From assembly GCA_947175305.1 (NCBI GenBank), contig CAMWMO010000058.1, positions 1 to 7,665 on the forward strand: a stretch of 7,665 nucleotides of DNA, written 5' to 3'. Origin of the DNA: an uncultured Lachnospiraceae bacterium. GTDB lineage: Bacteria; Bacillota; Clostridia; Lachnospirales; Lachnospiraceae. The number at the start of each line of letters is the position of its first letter. Within the stretch, counting starts at the first letter, position 1. The position numbers were made by a program, and so were the translations under genes. Shown in pieces: positions 1 through 6,486 of this stretch. Under the pieces are notes generated by a model. It ran no database searches. It saw only the letters and a list, made by a program, of their open reading frames with translations, and was not told the DNA's origin.

Positions 1-54
1 GTCCAGCATATAGAGTGTGATTAACTTGTAGAGTGTCAGGGGATCCTGTGTCAT
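1..54 (-). CDS. Start of a DUF4364-like protein (partial, runs off the left edge)
   Basis: Only the first 18 codons are present. Read on the minus strand they give MTQDPLTLYKLITLYMLD. The ATG is at 54-52, and a GGAGG ribosome binding site (CCTCC on the plus strand, 59-63) lies 4 nt upstream, so the start is well supported although the stub is short. The pattern of a short polar start followed by LTLYKLI.LYMLD resembles, from memory, the N-terminus of DUF4364 proteins of Lachnospiraceae, which are small cytoplasmic proteins of unknown function with a predicted winged-helix-like fold. The gene lies downstream of the malic enzyme gene in the same direction, but a 190-bp spacer with its own promoter separates them, so independent transcription is likely. 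The family call is tentative because so little of the protein is visible; that a gene starts here is more secure. Confidence 0.6.
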   Translation of the reverse strand, partial: MTQDPLTLYKLITLYMLD

Positions 55-105
55 AACGCCTCCATGTTGATTCTGATTCAAAAACTGCCACAGCAAAAAC
101 CATTT

Positions 106-153
106 AAGGAGAATGCGTCAGCATTCTCTAGATCGAGTACGCGGGCACTCGAT
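106..153. repeat. Double-hairpin repeat, copy 1
   Basis: This is a 48-bp unit that matches copy 2 (194-241) at every position but one (A at 139 against G at 227). It holds two adjacent palindromes. The first is GAGAATGC-GTCA-GCATTCTC, a perfect 8-bp stem with a 4-nt loop (110-129). The second is a 9-bp stem around the loop GCGG (132-153), interrupted here by the A139 mismatch. On the plus strand the second hairpin is followed directly by a T run (153-157), giving a terminator-like shape on that strand. In the direction of the neighbouring genes (minus) this copy lies in the probable 5' leader of the DUF4364-like gene. Confidence 0.85.
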
Positions 154-159
154 TTTTAA

Positions 160-187
160 TTTATATAGAAAAATGCGTCAGTGTAAA
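160..187 (-). promoter_or_regulatory. Predicted housekeeping promoter for the DUF4364-like gene
   Basis: On the minus strand, TTTACA (182-187) is followed after 16 nt by TATAAA (160-165). Each hexamer matches the sigma-A consensus at five of six positions. Transcription would begin near 153, at the edge of repeat copy 1, so the roughly 100-nt leader would start with the two hairpins of that repeat. This is a prediction from sequence only. Confidence 0.5.
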
Positions 188-193
188 TCATTG

Positions 194-241
194 AAGGAGA
201 ATGCGTCAGCATTCTCTAGATCGAGTGCGCGGGCACTCGAT
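194..241. repeat. Double-hairpin repeat, copy 2
   Basis: This is the second copy of the 48-bp unit, 88 bp from copy 1. Both hairpins are perfect: an 8-bp stem with GTCA loop (198-217), and a 10-bp stem GATCGAGTGC / GCACTCGATC with GCGG loop (219-242). It begins 3 bp beyond the malic enzyme stop codon (245-247, minus strand), so it would form the 3' end of that mRNA and may act as a terminator or stabilising structure. No strong U-run follows on the minus strand. A 10-nt fragment of the same motif (AATGCGTCAG, 172-181) lies between the copies. Confidence 0.85.
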
Positions 242-244
242 CGG

Positions 245-1393
245 TTATATATGTGACTTGACGGCTTCCGCTACCACATCCGCCACTCTCGGATCAAATG
301 CTTCGGGCATGATATTGTCTTCGTTCAACTGTTCTTCGGGAACAAGCCCTGCGATAGCCTGCGCGGCTGCCAGCTTCATCTCCTCCGTTATCTGCACGGC
401 ACGTCCCTCCAGAGCGCCCTTGAAGATACCGGGGAAAGCCACCACGTTATTGACCTGATTGGGGAAATCAGAGCGGCCTGTGCCGACCACCCGTGCACCG
501 GCGGCTTTCGCCACATCGGGCATGATCTCAGGAACAGGATTGGCCATGGCGAGGAGGATGGAATCCCGGTTCATGGATGCTACCATAGCAGGTGTTACGG
601 TATTCGGAGCAGAGACGCCTATGAAGATATCAGCGCCTTTCAAGGCGTCCGCCAGAGTACCGCTTTCATTCTGCAGGTTGGTCACTTTTGCCATCTCCTG
701 CTGCATCCAGTTGATCCCTTTTGTGTCTTTGCCGATGATTCCTGCTCTGCTGCACATGGTGATGTTAGGGAAACCATATCTCAAAAGCAGCTTGGCGATG
801 GCCACGCCTGCGCTTCCGGCGCCGTTTACGACCACCTTGCAGTTTTCTTTTTTCTTGCCCACGACCTTTAAACCGTTGATGATACCGGCCAGTACCACGA
901 TGGCGGTGCCGTGCTGGTCATCGTGAAAGACCGGGATATCCAGAATCTTTTTCAGGCGTTCCTCGATCTCAAAGCAGCGGGGAGCGCTGATGTCCTCCAG
1001 ATTGATGCCGCCAAACCCGGGCGCCAGATAGGTGACTGCCTTGATGATTTCTTCTGTGTCCTGCGTGTCCAGACAGATGGGCACAGCGTTGACGCCGCCG
1101 AATTCTTTAAATAATACCGCTTTGCCCTCCATGACCGGCATAGCCGCATGGGGGCCGATATTGCCAAGGCCCAAAACAGCGCTGCCATCCGATACGATAG
1201 CCACAGTGTTGGATTTCCAGGTATAGGTGTAAGCCGCTTCTTTGTTCTCTGCGATGACCTTACAGGGTTCCGCCACGCCGGGAGTGTAGGCGAGGGAGAG
1301 ATCCTCGCGGGTCCGGACAGGCGTTTTGGAGACAGTTTCCAGCTTGCCCTGCCATTGTTCATGTAATAAAAGCGCTTTTTCATTGGTTGTCAT
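245..1393 (-). CDS. NAD(P)-dependent malic enzyme, short form
   Basis: The enzyme oxidatively decarboxylates L-malate to pyruvate and CO2 in the cytoplasm, reducing NAD(P)+. It is complete at 382 aa, the normal size of the short bacterial form, without the phosphotransacetylase-like C-terminal domain of MaeB-type enzymes. The malate-binding domain holds the family motif SLAYTPGVAEPC (Y36, probable catalytic Tyr) and EGKAVLFKEFGG (K91, probable catalytic Lys). Probable metal ligands are E133/D134 in NLEDI and D158/D159 in FHDDQHGTA. The Rossmann domain has the dinucleotide loop GAGSAG (191-196), then ANPVPEI (284-290) and QVNNVVAFPG (313-322). Roles are assigned by family knowledge. The ATG has GAGG seven nt upstream. 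Coenzyme preference cannot be read with confidence, so no gene symbol is given. The gene is divergent from rho and appears monocistronic, with a repeat copy just after its stop. Confidence 0.95.
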   Translation of the reverse strand: MTTNEKALLLHEQWQGKLETVSKTPVRTREDLSLAYTPGVAEPCKVIAENKEAAYTYTWKSNTVAIVSDGSAVLGLGNIGPHAAMPVMEGKAVLFKEFGGVNAVPICLDTQDTEEIIKAVTYLAPGFGGINLEDISAPRCFEIEERLKKILDIPVFHDDQHGTAIVVLAGIINGLKVVGKKKENCKVVVNGAGSAGVAIAKLLLRYGFPNITMCSRAGIIGKDTKGINWMQQEMAKVTNLQNESGTLADALKGADIFIGVSAPNTVTPAMVASMNRDSILLAMANPVPEIMPDVAKAAGARVVGTGRSDFPNQVNNVVAFPGIFKGALEGRAVQITEEMKLAAAQAIAGLVPEEQLNEDNIMPEAFDPRVADVVAEAVKSHI

Positions 1394-1429
1394 AGTAGTA
1401 CCTCACTTTTCATTTATTCGTCTGTGGTT

Positions 1430-1438
1430 ATTATATCA
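1430..1438 (-). promoter_or_regulatory. Predicted extended -10 promoter of the malic enzyme gene
   Basis: The minus strand reads TGATATAAT, a perfect TATAAT box (1430-1435) preceded by a TGn extension. No good -35 hexamer lies 16-18 bp upstream, which is common for extended -10 promoters. Transcription would start near 1423, giving a leader of about 30 nt before the ATG at 1393. Confidence 0.55.
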
Positions 1439-1445
1439 TGTTTTC

Positions 1446-1480
1446 AGTCCGGCGGCTTTCTTTTTTGCGAAAAAAGGACT
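1446..1480. repeat. Imperfect dyad between the divergent promoters
   Basis: CTTTTTT (1460-1466) and AAAAAAG (1470-1476) form a 7-bp inverted repeat around GCG. Outside it, AGTCC (1446-1450) is mirrored by GGACT (1476-1480), an alternative pairing that shares one base with the inner stem. The structure lies between the two predicted -10 boxes of the malic enzyme gene and rho. It could be an operator, a bidirectional barrier or simply A/T-rich spacer. The function is unknown. Confidence 0.35.
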
Positions 1481-1502
1481 TTCTATTTTGGATGAGATAG
1501 TG

Positions 1503-1508
1503 TATAAT
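1503..1508 (+). promoter_or_regulatory. Predicted -10 box of the rho promoter
   Basis: There is a perfect TATAAT preceded by GTG. The -35 position at 17-bp spacing reads TTTCTA (1480-1485), a weak match. If used, transcription starts near 1515 and leaves a leader of about 135 nt before the rho ATG, long enough for leader-based control of rho. No clear terminator hairpin is visible in that leader. Confidence 0.45.
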
Positions 1509-1640
1509 GTACAAATATAAACACAAAGATCTTTTTCTGAGTCGTATCAGGCGCGAAATCCCTAGACGAAAGAGCATTATGGATTATAGTATGAATAACG
1601 AGTGATATGTATTGAGTTGTGGATATAGATAACAAAACAC

Positions 1641-1646
1641 AGGAGG
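1641..1646 (+). promoter_or_regulatory. Ribosome binding site that fixes the rho start
   Basis: AGGAGG lies 5 nt before the ATG at 1652. The reading frame also opens at an upstream GTG (1619), but that codon has no comparable site and would place this strong site inside the coding region. Confidence 0.85.
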
Positions 1647-1651
1647 ATTTT

Positions 1652-3013
1652 ATGAGAGAAAAGTATGAATCACTGGCTTTGGCTGATCTGAAAGAGATTG
1701 CGAAAGCGAGAGGGATCAAGGGCACCTCGACCATGAAAAAGGCGCAGATCGTGGAGGTTATGCTCCAGGAGGATGAGAAGGATAAGGCGGCGGGCAAAGA
1801 GGTGGCGGTTAAGTCTGTGGTCCCGGCGAATGTGTCTGCCAGAAAAGTGGAGCAGAGTGAGGAGGAAAAGTTCCCCGCAGACTTGGACAGCGGCATTACC
1901 GCCAGCGGTATTTTGGAGGTCATGAGCGACGGCTTTGGCTTTATCCGCTGTGAGAATTATCTGCCCGGTGAGAACGACGTTTATGTGGCGCCCAGTCAGA
2001 TTCGCCGCTTTGGACTGAAAACGGGAGATATTTTAGAGGGAAATACAAGGATCAAGACGCAGAACGAGAAGTTCAGCGCCCTGTTATATGTGAAGTCCAT
2101 AAACGGTTATGCGCCGGAGGTGGCTATGCGGCGCGTGAATTTTGAGAATATGACACCCATTTTTCCGGATGAGCGTCTGAAGCTGGAAACGCCGGGATGC
2201 ACGATAGCTATGCGCATCATGGATCTGATAAGCCCTGTGGGTAAGGGGCAGAGAGGCATGATCGTGTCGCCGCCCAAGGCCGGCAAGACCACGCTCTTAA
2301 AGGAAGCGGCGAAATCCATTACCAGAACCGCGCCGGATGCGCATCTGATCATTTTGCTGATCGATGAGCGTCCTGAGGAAGTGACGGATATCAAGGAGGC
2401 CATCGAGGGCCCCAATGTGGAAGTCATCTACTCGACCTTTGATGAACTCCCGGAGCATCACAAGAGGGTGTCCGAGATGGTGATCGAGCGCGCAAAGCGC
2501 TTAGTGGAGCATAAGAAGGATGTGGTGATCCTCTTAGACAGTATCACTCGTCTGACCAGAGCATACAATCTGGTAGTACCGCCCAGCGGACGTACTTTAT
2601 CGGGTGGTCTGGATCCGGCGGCGCTACATATGCCCAAACGGTTTTTCGGTGCAGCCCGCAATATGCGTGAGGGCGGCAGTCTGACCATTCTTGCTACGGC
2701 GCTGGTGGAGACGGGCAGCAAGATGGACGATGTGATCTACGAGGAATTTAAGGGCACCGGCAATATGGAGATGGTACTGGACAGAAAACTCTCGGAAAAG
2801 AGGGTATTCCCGGCTATCGACATCCCGAAATCCAGCACCAGAAGGGAGGATCTGCTCTTAAATCCCGATGAGATGGAGGCTATCAATATCATCCGAAAGG
2901 CATTAAACGGGATGAAGGCGGACGAAGCGGCGGAGCGGATTGTTGATATGTTTGCCAAGACCAGAAATAATCAGGAATTTGTGAATATGGTCAAAAAAAT
3001 GAAGTTCATATAA
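1652..3013 (+). CDS. rho: Transcription termination factor Rho
   Basis: Rho is a hexameric, ATP-driven RNA translocase that binds nascent untranslated RNA and releases RNA polymerase. The 453-aa protein is complete. Residues 8-38 form the small helical Rho N-terminal domain ([15 protein letters not shown]). Residues 39-82 are a charged linker. Residues 83-150 form the cold-shock-like primary RNA-binding domain, with DGFGFIR (93-99) and [15 protein letters not shown]. The ATPase domain carries Walker A PPKAGKTT (207-214), the LIDERPEEV segment (236-244), Walker B VVILLD (291-296), the Q-loop region PSGRTLSGG (311-319) and the R-loop region with [14 protein letters not shown] (377-390). All essential motifs look intact. 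The preceding gene is divergent. No intrinsic terminator is evident after rho, so read-through into rpmE is possible in addition to the rpmE promoter. Confidence 0.97.
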   Translation: MREKYESLALADLKEIAKARGIKGTSTMKKAQIVEVMLQEDEKDKAAGKEVAVKSVVPANVSARKVEQSEEEKFPADLDSGITASGILEVMSDGFGFIRCENYLPGENDVYVAPSQIRRFGLKTGDILEGNTRIKTQNEKFSALLYVKSINGYAPEVAMRRVNFENMTPIFPDERLKLETPGCTIAMRIMDLISPVGKGQRGMIVSPPKAGKTTLLKEAAKSITRTAPDAHLIILLIDERPEEVTDIKEAIEGPNVEVIYSTFDELPEHHKRVSEMVIERAKRLVEHKKDVVILLDSITRLTRAYNLVVPPSGRTLSGGLDPAALHMPKRFFGAARNMREGGSLTILATALVETGSKMDDVIYEEFKGTGNMEMVLDRKLSEKRVFPAIDIPKSSTRREDLLLNPDEMEAINIIRKALNGMKADEAAERIVDMFAKTRNNQEFVNMVKKMKFI

Positions 3014-3030
3014 ATATTATGAAAAAAGGC

Positions 3031-3059
3031 TTGCATACCCGAAAATCCTATGCTACAAT
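3031..3059 (+). promoter_or_regulatory. Strong predicted sigma-A promoter for rpmE and downstream genes
   Basis: TTGCAT (3031-3036), a 17-bp spacer, then TACAAT (3054-3059) preceded by TGC, an extended -10. It starts 18 bp after the rho stop codon. Transcription would begin near 3066, giving a leader of about 110 nt ahead of rpmE. It is the best-matched promoter in the window. Confidence 0.75.
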
Positions 3060-3065
3060 GTAAAA

Positions 3066-3160
3066 GCTGTCGGTCTATGACAGAACTATGTTTATATTTA
3101 TTATATAGGAAAACTTTTAACGGCAGGTTTACGCGAAGGGCGTAGATTCGCAGGCTGAGA
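3066..3160 (+). promoter_or_regulatory. Structured 5' leader of rpmE, candidate L31 autoregulatory leader
   Basis: The leader contains a short hairpin CTGTC/GACAG (3067-3083). Nearer the gene are two mutually exclusive pairings: TACGC/GCGTA (3130-3144) and GCGAA/TTCGC (3133-3151), which share bases. Ribosomal protein leaders that bind their own product are known, and L31 leader motifs have been described for Firmicutes. Whether this RNA matches that consensus cannot be decided by eye. Confidence 0.35.
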
Positions 3161-3177
3161 AAGGAGTAGATACAACG

Positions 3178-3384
3178 ATGAGAGAGGGAATTCATCCTGA
3201 GTATTATCAGGCGACGGTAACGTGTAACTGCGGCAACACTTTTGTGACGGGTTCGACCAAGCCGGAGATCCACGTGGAGGTTTGTTCCAAGTGTCATTCG
3301 TTCTATACGGGTCAGCAGAAGACAGCGCAGGCACGCGGACGTATTGATAAGTTCAATCGGAAATACGGTGTGGAAAACAAATAA
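3178..3384 (+). CDS. rpmE: 50S ribosomal protein L31, zinc-binding type
   Basis: L31 sits on the central protuberance of the large subunit and helps bridge it to the small subunit. The protein has 68 aa, a normal length. It shows the family start IHPEY, four zinc-ligand cysteines at C16, C18, C36 and C39 (TCNCGN and VCSKCH), and the conserved end HSFYTGQQK...[11 protein letters not shown]. The cysteines mark it as the zinc-dependent form rather than the Cys-lacking RpmE2/YtiA type used under zinc limitation. The start ATG has AAGGAG 11 nt upstream, slightly further than usual. It is preceded by its own promoter and followed 12 nt after its stop by a terminator-like hairpin, so rpmE may be transcribed in excess over the genes after it. 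Confidence 0.97.
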   Translation: MREGIHPEYYQATVTCNCGNTFVTGSTKPEIHVEVCSKCHSFYTGQQKTAQARGRIDKFNRKYGVENK

Positions 3385-3396
3385 AGGCAGTGTATG

Positions 3397-3426
3397 AAAA
3401 GGTTGAGGTTATCTCAACCTTTTCTT
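3397..3426 (+). terminator. Intrinsic terminator or attenuator after rpmE
   Basis: A perfect 11-bp inverted repeat, AAAAGGTTGAG (3397-3407) and CTCAACCTTTT (3413-3423), surrounds the loop GTTAT. The stem core GGTTGAG/CTCAACC is followed by TTTTCTT. The shape fits a Rho-independent terminator. The genes that follow have no clear promoter of their own, so partial read-through is likely and the hairpin would set a high L31 to DUF1385/PrmC/RF1 ratio. Confidence 0.7.
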
Positions 3427-3436
3427 GGCTTATTTG

Positions 3437-3443
3437 AAAAGGA
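3437..3443 (+). promoter_or_regulatory. Ribosome binding site supporting the DUF1385 start at 3451
   Basis: AAAAGGA lies 7 nt before the ATG at 3451. An in-frame ATG at 3394 also has AAAGG six nt upstream, but it would make the terminator-like hairpin coding and add 19 residues before the conserved family start. Confidence 0.65.
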
Positions 3444-3450
3444 TACAGAA

Positions 3451-4437
3451 ATGGCAAAGAAAAGAATGAACTATTCCGGGATCGGCGGTCAGGCTGTTCT
3501 GGAAGGCATCATGATGAAAAATAAGGAACAGTATGCGGTGGCAGTGCGAAAGCCGGACGGTGAGATCGAGGTAGAGGTGGAGCATTATCACGGTATCATC
3601 CACGGCAGTAAGCTGCTTAATATGCCCTTTATCAGAGGCGTATTCCAATTTTTGGATTCTTTGATCCTGGGAATGCGCTGTCTGAATTTTTCGGCCTCTT
3701 TCTACGAGGATGAGGAGGCGAAGGAGACAGCCGCAGACAAGGCGTTTCACAAGATGTTTAAGGACAAGGCGGATAAAGTATTCAGCGGGCTTGTCATGCT
3801 GTTTTCTCTGGTATTGGCGATCGGTATTTTTATGGTGCTGCCGTATTTTGTCACGTCTTTGTTTGAGGCTTATATCAGGAGTGCTTCTTTTCTGGCAATC
3901 ATAGAGGGTGCGCTGCGGATCGTGATCTTTGTGGGATATGTGCTTTCCATCTCGCTGATGAAGGATATCCGGCGGGTCTATATGTACCATGGCGCGGAGC
4001 ATAAATGTATCAACTGCATCGAGAAGGGGGCGCCGCTCACGGTGAAAGAGGTGATGCGCAGTTCCAGGCAGCACAGACGCTGCGGCACAAGCTTTCTTCT
4101 GTTTGTCATGTTTGTCAGTGTGGTTTTGTTCTTCTTTATCAGGGTGGAAAATCCGGTATATCGGATCCTGCTGCGTTTGGCGCTCATTCCGGTGATCGCG
4201 GGGATATCTTACGAGATCATACGATTGGCGGGGAGAAGCAATAATATTCTGGTGCGCATCATTTCCGCTCCGGGTATGTGGCTGCAGCGGCTGACCACAA
4301 AGGAGCCGGACGAGAGTATGGTGGAGGTGGCCATTGCTGCGGTGGAGGCTGTCTTTGACTGGAAGGCGTATCTGTTTGAGACCTTTGGCTATGAGGTGGA
4401 TGACAGCTGGCTGGAGGAGGAAAAGGCAGACAAGTAA
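3451..4437 (+). CDS. DUF1385 (YqhQ-like) integral membrane protein
   Basis: The biochemical role is unknown; the family includes Bacillus subtilis YqhQ. The protein has 328 aa from the chosen start. It opens with the family signature SGIGGQAVLEGIMMKN (residues 9-24), then a soluble region with NMPFIRG (57-63). Hydrophobic segments at about 111-135, 145-170, 213-232 and 237-256 are probable membrane helices. Between the second and third lies the most conserved block, YHGAEHKCINC (179-189) followed by SRQHRRCGTS (205-214). Its clustered His, Glu and Cys suggest a metal site, which is an inference. The C-terminal part (from about 260) is soluble and ends acidic. The start at 3451 is preferred because the family begins near SGIGGQ and because 3394 lies against the terminator hairpin. 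Its place between rpmE and prmC is typical of Clostridia and hints at a link to translation or the envelope. Confidence 0.9.
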   Translation: MAKKRMNYSGIGGQAVLEGIMMKNKEQYAVAVRKPDGEIEVEVEHYHGIIHGSKLLNMPFIRGVFQFLDSLILGMRCLNFSASFYEDEEAKETAADKAFHKMFKDKADKVFSGLVMLFSLVLAIGIFMVLPYFVTSLFEAYIRSASFLAIIEGALRIVIFVGYVLSISLMKDIRRVYMYHGAEHKCINCIEKGAPLTVKEVMRSSRQHRRCGTSFLLFVMFVSVVLFFFIRVENPVYRILLRLALIPVIAGISYEIIRLAGRSNNILVRIISAPGMWLQRLTTKEPDESMVEVAIAAVEAVFDWKAYLFETFGYEVDDSWLEEEKADK

Positions 4438-4466
4438 AGGCGAATGCGCAGGCGGAGAATGGAGAG

Positions 4467-5393
4467 ATGAAACAGGAATCTCAGACCTATACAGAAGTAT
4501 ATGAAGACGGCGCGGCGCGGCTTTCGGAAGCCGGAATCGAGGAAGCCGGGCTGGACGCCAGACTTTTATTGGAGTTTGTCTGCGGTACAGACCGGAATAC
4601 GTTGCTTGCCCACGGCGACAGGCCGGTAACGGCGGAGGAACATGAGCGCTATGAGACGCTGCTTACAGCGCGGGCGGCGCATACGCCCTTACAGCATCTC
4701 ACGGGCGAACAGGATTTTATGGGGTTGACTTTTTTAGTCAATAAAAATGTTCTGGTGCCCAGACAGGATACGGAGATTCTGGTGGAGGAGACGCTTAAGA
4801 ATCTGCACGATGGCATGCGGATTCTGGATCTGTGCACCGGCTCCGGGTGTATTCTCTTGAGCCTTTTGCAGTATTCTAATGAATGTGTGGGCGTGGGGGT
4901 GGATCTGTCGGCGCAGGCTCTTGCCGTGGCAAAAGAAAACTATGAGAGACTGCAGAGGGAGAGACCTGAGATGGCGGCCCTTTTTCTGGAGGGGGATCTT
5001 TTTGAGGCTCTGGATCGACGGACGGCCGTAGAATGCGATGAAACGGACAGCATGGGTGAGCGGTATGACATTATTGTCTCCAATCCCCCTTATATAGAGA
5101 CAGAGGTGATCGGCACGTTGCTGCCGGAGGTGCGGGAACATGAACCGGTGATGGCGCTTGATGGCGGGGCGGACGGACTTTCCTTTTACCGCAGGATCGT
5201 ACAGGGAGCCGGAGAACATTTGAAGCGGGGCGGTATGTTATTTTTTGAGATCGGCTGCGAGCAGGCGGAGAGCGTGTGTGAGATCATGGAGCGCGCCGGC
5301 TTTCAGGAGATAGAGGTTGTAAAGGATTTTGCGGGCTTAGACCGGGTGGTATACGGGACTTGGCTGGAACAGCAGGGAGGCAGTTATGTTTGA
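4467..5393 (+). CDS. prmC: Release factor glutamine N5-methyltransferase PrmC
   Basis: PrmC transfers a methyl group from S-adenosylmethionine to the glutamine of the GGQ motif of release factors in the cytoplasm, raising peptide-release efficiency. The protein has 308 aa, somewhat longer than the usual 275-290. An N-terminal helical release-factor-binding domain (about 1-85, with [14 protein letters not shown]) precedes [12 protein letters not shown] (97-108), where the more common form is VPRPETE. The SAM-binding loop is [10 protein letters not shown] (120-129), and the catalytic NPPY motif is at 206-209. A short acidic insert (about 184-199) before the NPPY strand accounts for part of the extra length. 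The ATG follows GGAG at 4454-4457 by 9 nt and lies 29 nt after the DUF1385 stop. The last 8 nt overlap prfA, its substrate gene, implying translational coupling. Confidence 0.96.
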   Translation: MKQESQTYTEVYEDGAARLSEAGIEEAGLDARLLLEFVCGTDRNTLLAHGDRPVTAEEHERYETLLTARAAHTPLQHLTGEQDFMGLTFLVNKNVLVPRQDTEILVEETLKNLHDGMRILDLCTGSGCILLSLLQYSNECVGVGVDLSAQALAVAKENYERLQRERPEMAALFLEGDLFEALDRRTAVECDETDSMGERYDIIVSNPPYIETEVIGTLLPEVREHEPVMALDGGADGLSFYRRIVQGAGEHLKRGGMLFFEIGCEQAESVCEIMERAGFQEIEVVKDFAGLDRVVYGTWLEQQGGSYV

Positions 5394-6462
5394 TAAATTG
5401 GAGGATCTGCTCAGAAAATTTGAGGAGATCATGAATGCGTTGAGTGAGCCCACGGCGGCGGATAATCAGGAGCGTTTTCGCGCGTTGATGAAAGAGCAGA
5501 GCGAATTGACTCCCATAGTCAATGCCTATAAAGAATACAAAAAAAGCAATCAGGATATCGAGGACAGCCTGTCCATGCTGGACGAGGAGTCCGATGAGGA
5601 TATGCGGGAAATGCTGAAGGAGGAGCTTGCCGAGGCGAAAAAGCGTGTGGAGGAGTTGGAGCATGAGCTGAAGATCCTGCTGCTTCCCAAGGACCCGAAT
5701 GACGATAAGAACGTGATCGTGGAGATCCGCGCGGGAGCAGGCGGCGACGAGGCGGCGCTCTTTGCGGCGGAGATCTATCGTATGTATGTGCACTATGCGG
5801 AGGGACGCCGTTGGAAGGTGGAGACTATGGAAGTGGAGGAGATCGGCATCGGCGGCATGAAGAGTGTTACCTTCATGGTGACCGGTCAGGGAGCCTACTC
5901 TGTTCTGAAATATGAGAGCGGTGTGCACCGCGTACAGCGAGTGCCGGAGACGGAGAGCGGCGGACGCATCCACACTTCCACCATCAGTGTGGCGGTGATG
6001 CCGGAGGTGGATGAAGATATAGATATTGTGATCGAGGATAAGGATATTCGTATTGACGTGATGCGTGCATCAGGAAACGGCGGGCAGTGTGTCAATACTA
6101 CGGACTCGGCGGTGCGCCTGACCCACTATCCCACGGGTATTGTGGTGTACAGTCAGACCGAGAAATCCCAGATTCAGAATAAGGCGAAGGCGTTTGCACT
6201 GCTTAAGGCAAAGCTCTACGATATTGAGCAGCAGCAGAGGCATGATGCGGAGGCGGAGCTTCGCAGAAGCCAGATCGGTACAGGAGACCGCTCGGAGAAG
6301 ATCAGAACCTACAACTTCCCGCAGGGACGCGTCACCGACCACCGTATCAACCTGACCATCTATAAGCTGGATAAAGTGATGAACGGAGACATTCAGGAGA
6401 TTTTGGATGCCTGTATAGCCGCCGATCAAGCAGCTAAATTATTGAAGATGGGAGAGAATTGA
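5386..6462 (+). CDS. prfA: Peptide chain release factor 1
   Basis: RF1 recognises UAA and UAG stop codons in the ribosomal A site and triggers release of the finished protein. The protein has 358 aa, the normal length. The coiled N-terminal domain (1-100) precedes [11 protein letters not shown] (117-127). The codon-recognition tripeptide of the PxT type is P187-E188-T189 in [14 protein letters not shown]. The catalytic GGQ is at 232-234 in [14 protein letters not shown], with Q234 the expected target of PrmC. The end motif [18 protein letters not shown] (307-324) is intact. The start has GGAGG 5 nt upstream, inside prmC, and the ATG overlaps the prmC stop. The last dozen codons are odd. They are A+T-rich compared with the rest of the gene and differ at nearly every codon from a relic copy of the same tail 60 bp downstream, as if the gene end had been replaced. 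Confidence 0.97.
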   Translation: MFDKLEDLLRKFEEIMNALSEPTAADNQERFRALMKEQSELTPIVNAYKEYKKSNQDIEDSLSMLDEESDEDMREMLKEELAEAKKRVEELEHELKILLLPKDPNDDKNVIVEIRAGAGGDEAALFAAEIYRMYVHYAEGRRWKVETMEVEEIGIGGMKSVTFMVTGQGAYSVLKYESGVHRVQRVPETESGGRIHTSTISVAVMPEVDEDIDIVIEDKDIRIDVMRASGNGGQCVNTTDSAVRLTHYPTGIVVYSQTEKSQIQNKAKAFALLKAKLYDIEQQQRHDAEAELRRSQIGTGDRSEKIRTYNFPQGRVTDHRINLTIYKLDKVMNGDIQEILDACIAADQAAKLLKMGEN

Positions 6463-6479
6463 CTATTTGCTTGATCGGC
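6421..6479. repeat. 12-bp inverted repeat bracketing the prfA end
   Basis: GCCGATCAAGCA (6421-6432) is repeated in inverse orientation as TGCTTGATCGGC (6468-6479), a perfect 12-bp match across a 35-nt interval. The left arm lies in prfA codons for A-D-Q-A; the right arm is non-coding. No T run follows the right arm, and the loop is too long for a normal terminator. It may be a trace of an insertion or a recombination site. Confidence 0.75.
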
Positions 6480-6486
6480 ATGGATC

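Noticed and set aside
106..241. The two repeats as the start of a CRISPR array
   Set aside because: Only two copies occur, the 40-bp interval contains a partial copy and a promoter, and the units are double hairpins rather than typical CRISPR repeats. No cas gene is near.
459..926. Plus-strand open frame opposite the malic enzyme gene
   Set aside because: It is antisense to conserved catalytic and Rossmann segments of malic enzyme and has no recognisable product.
1579..1605. Possible 8-codon upstream ORF in the rho leader
   Set aside because: The upstream ribosome binding site is poor, and such short frames are expected by chance in an A/T-rich leader.
1619..1651. Upstream GTG start for rho, adding 11 residues
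   Set aside because: There is no ribosome binding site before the GTG, and the strong AGGAGG at 1641-1646 lies at ideal distance from the ATG at 1652.
3430..4074. A 214-codon minus-strand frame opposite the DUF1385 gene
   Set aside because: It lies fully within a recognised family gene, is rich in His/Arg/Gln as expected for antisense reading, and has no family resemblance.
5284..5973. A 229-codon minus-strand frame across the prmC-prfA junction
   Set aside because: It spans the end of one well-identified gene and the start of the next, and its translation shows no known domain.
6079..6093. Cys after the GGQ motif of RF1 (GGQCVN instead of GGQHVN)
   Set aside because: The position after GGQ varies among bacterial release factors, and the catalytic GGQ and flanking residues are intact, so this is not evidence of altered function.
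6421..6479. The inverted repeat as an ordinary terminator of prfA
   Set aside because: The left arm is inside the coding sequence, the interval is 35 nt, and no T run follows the right arm.
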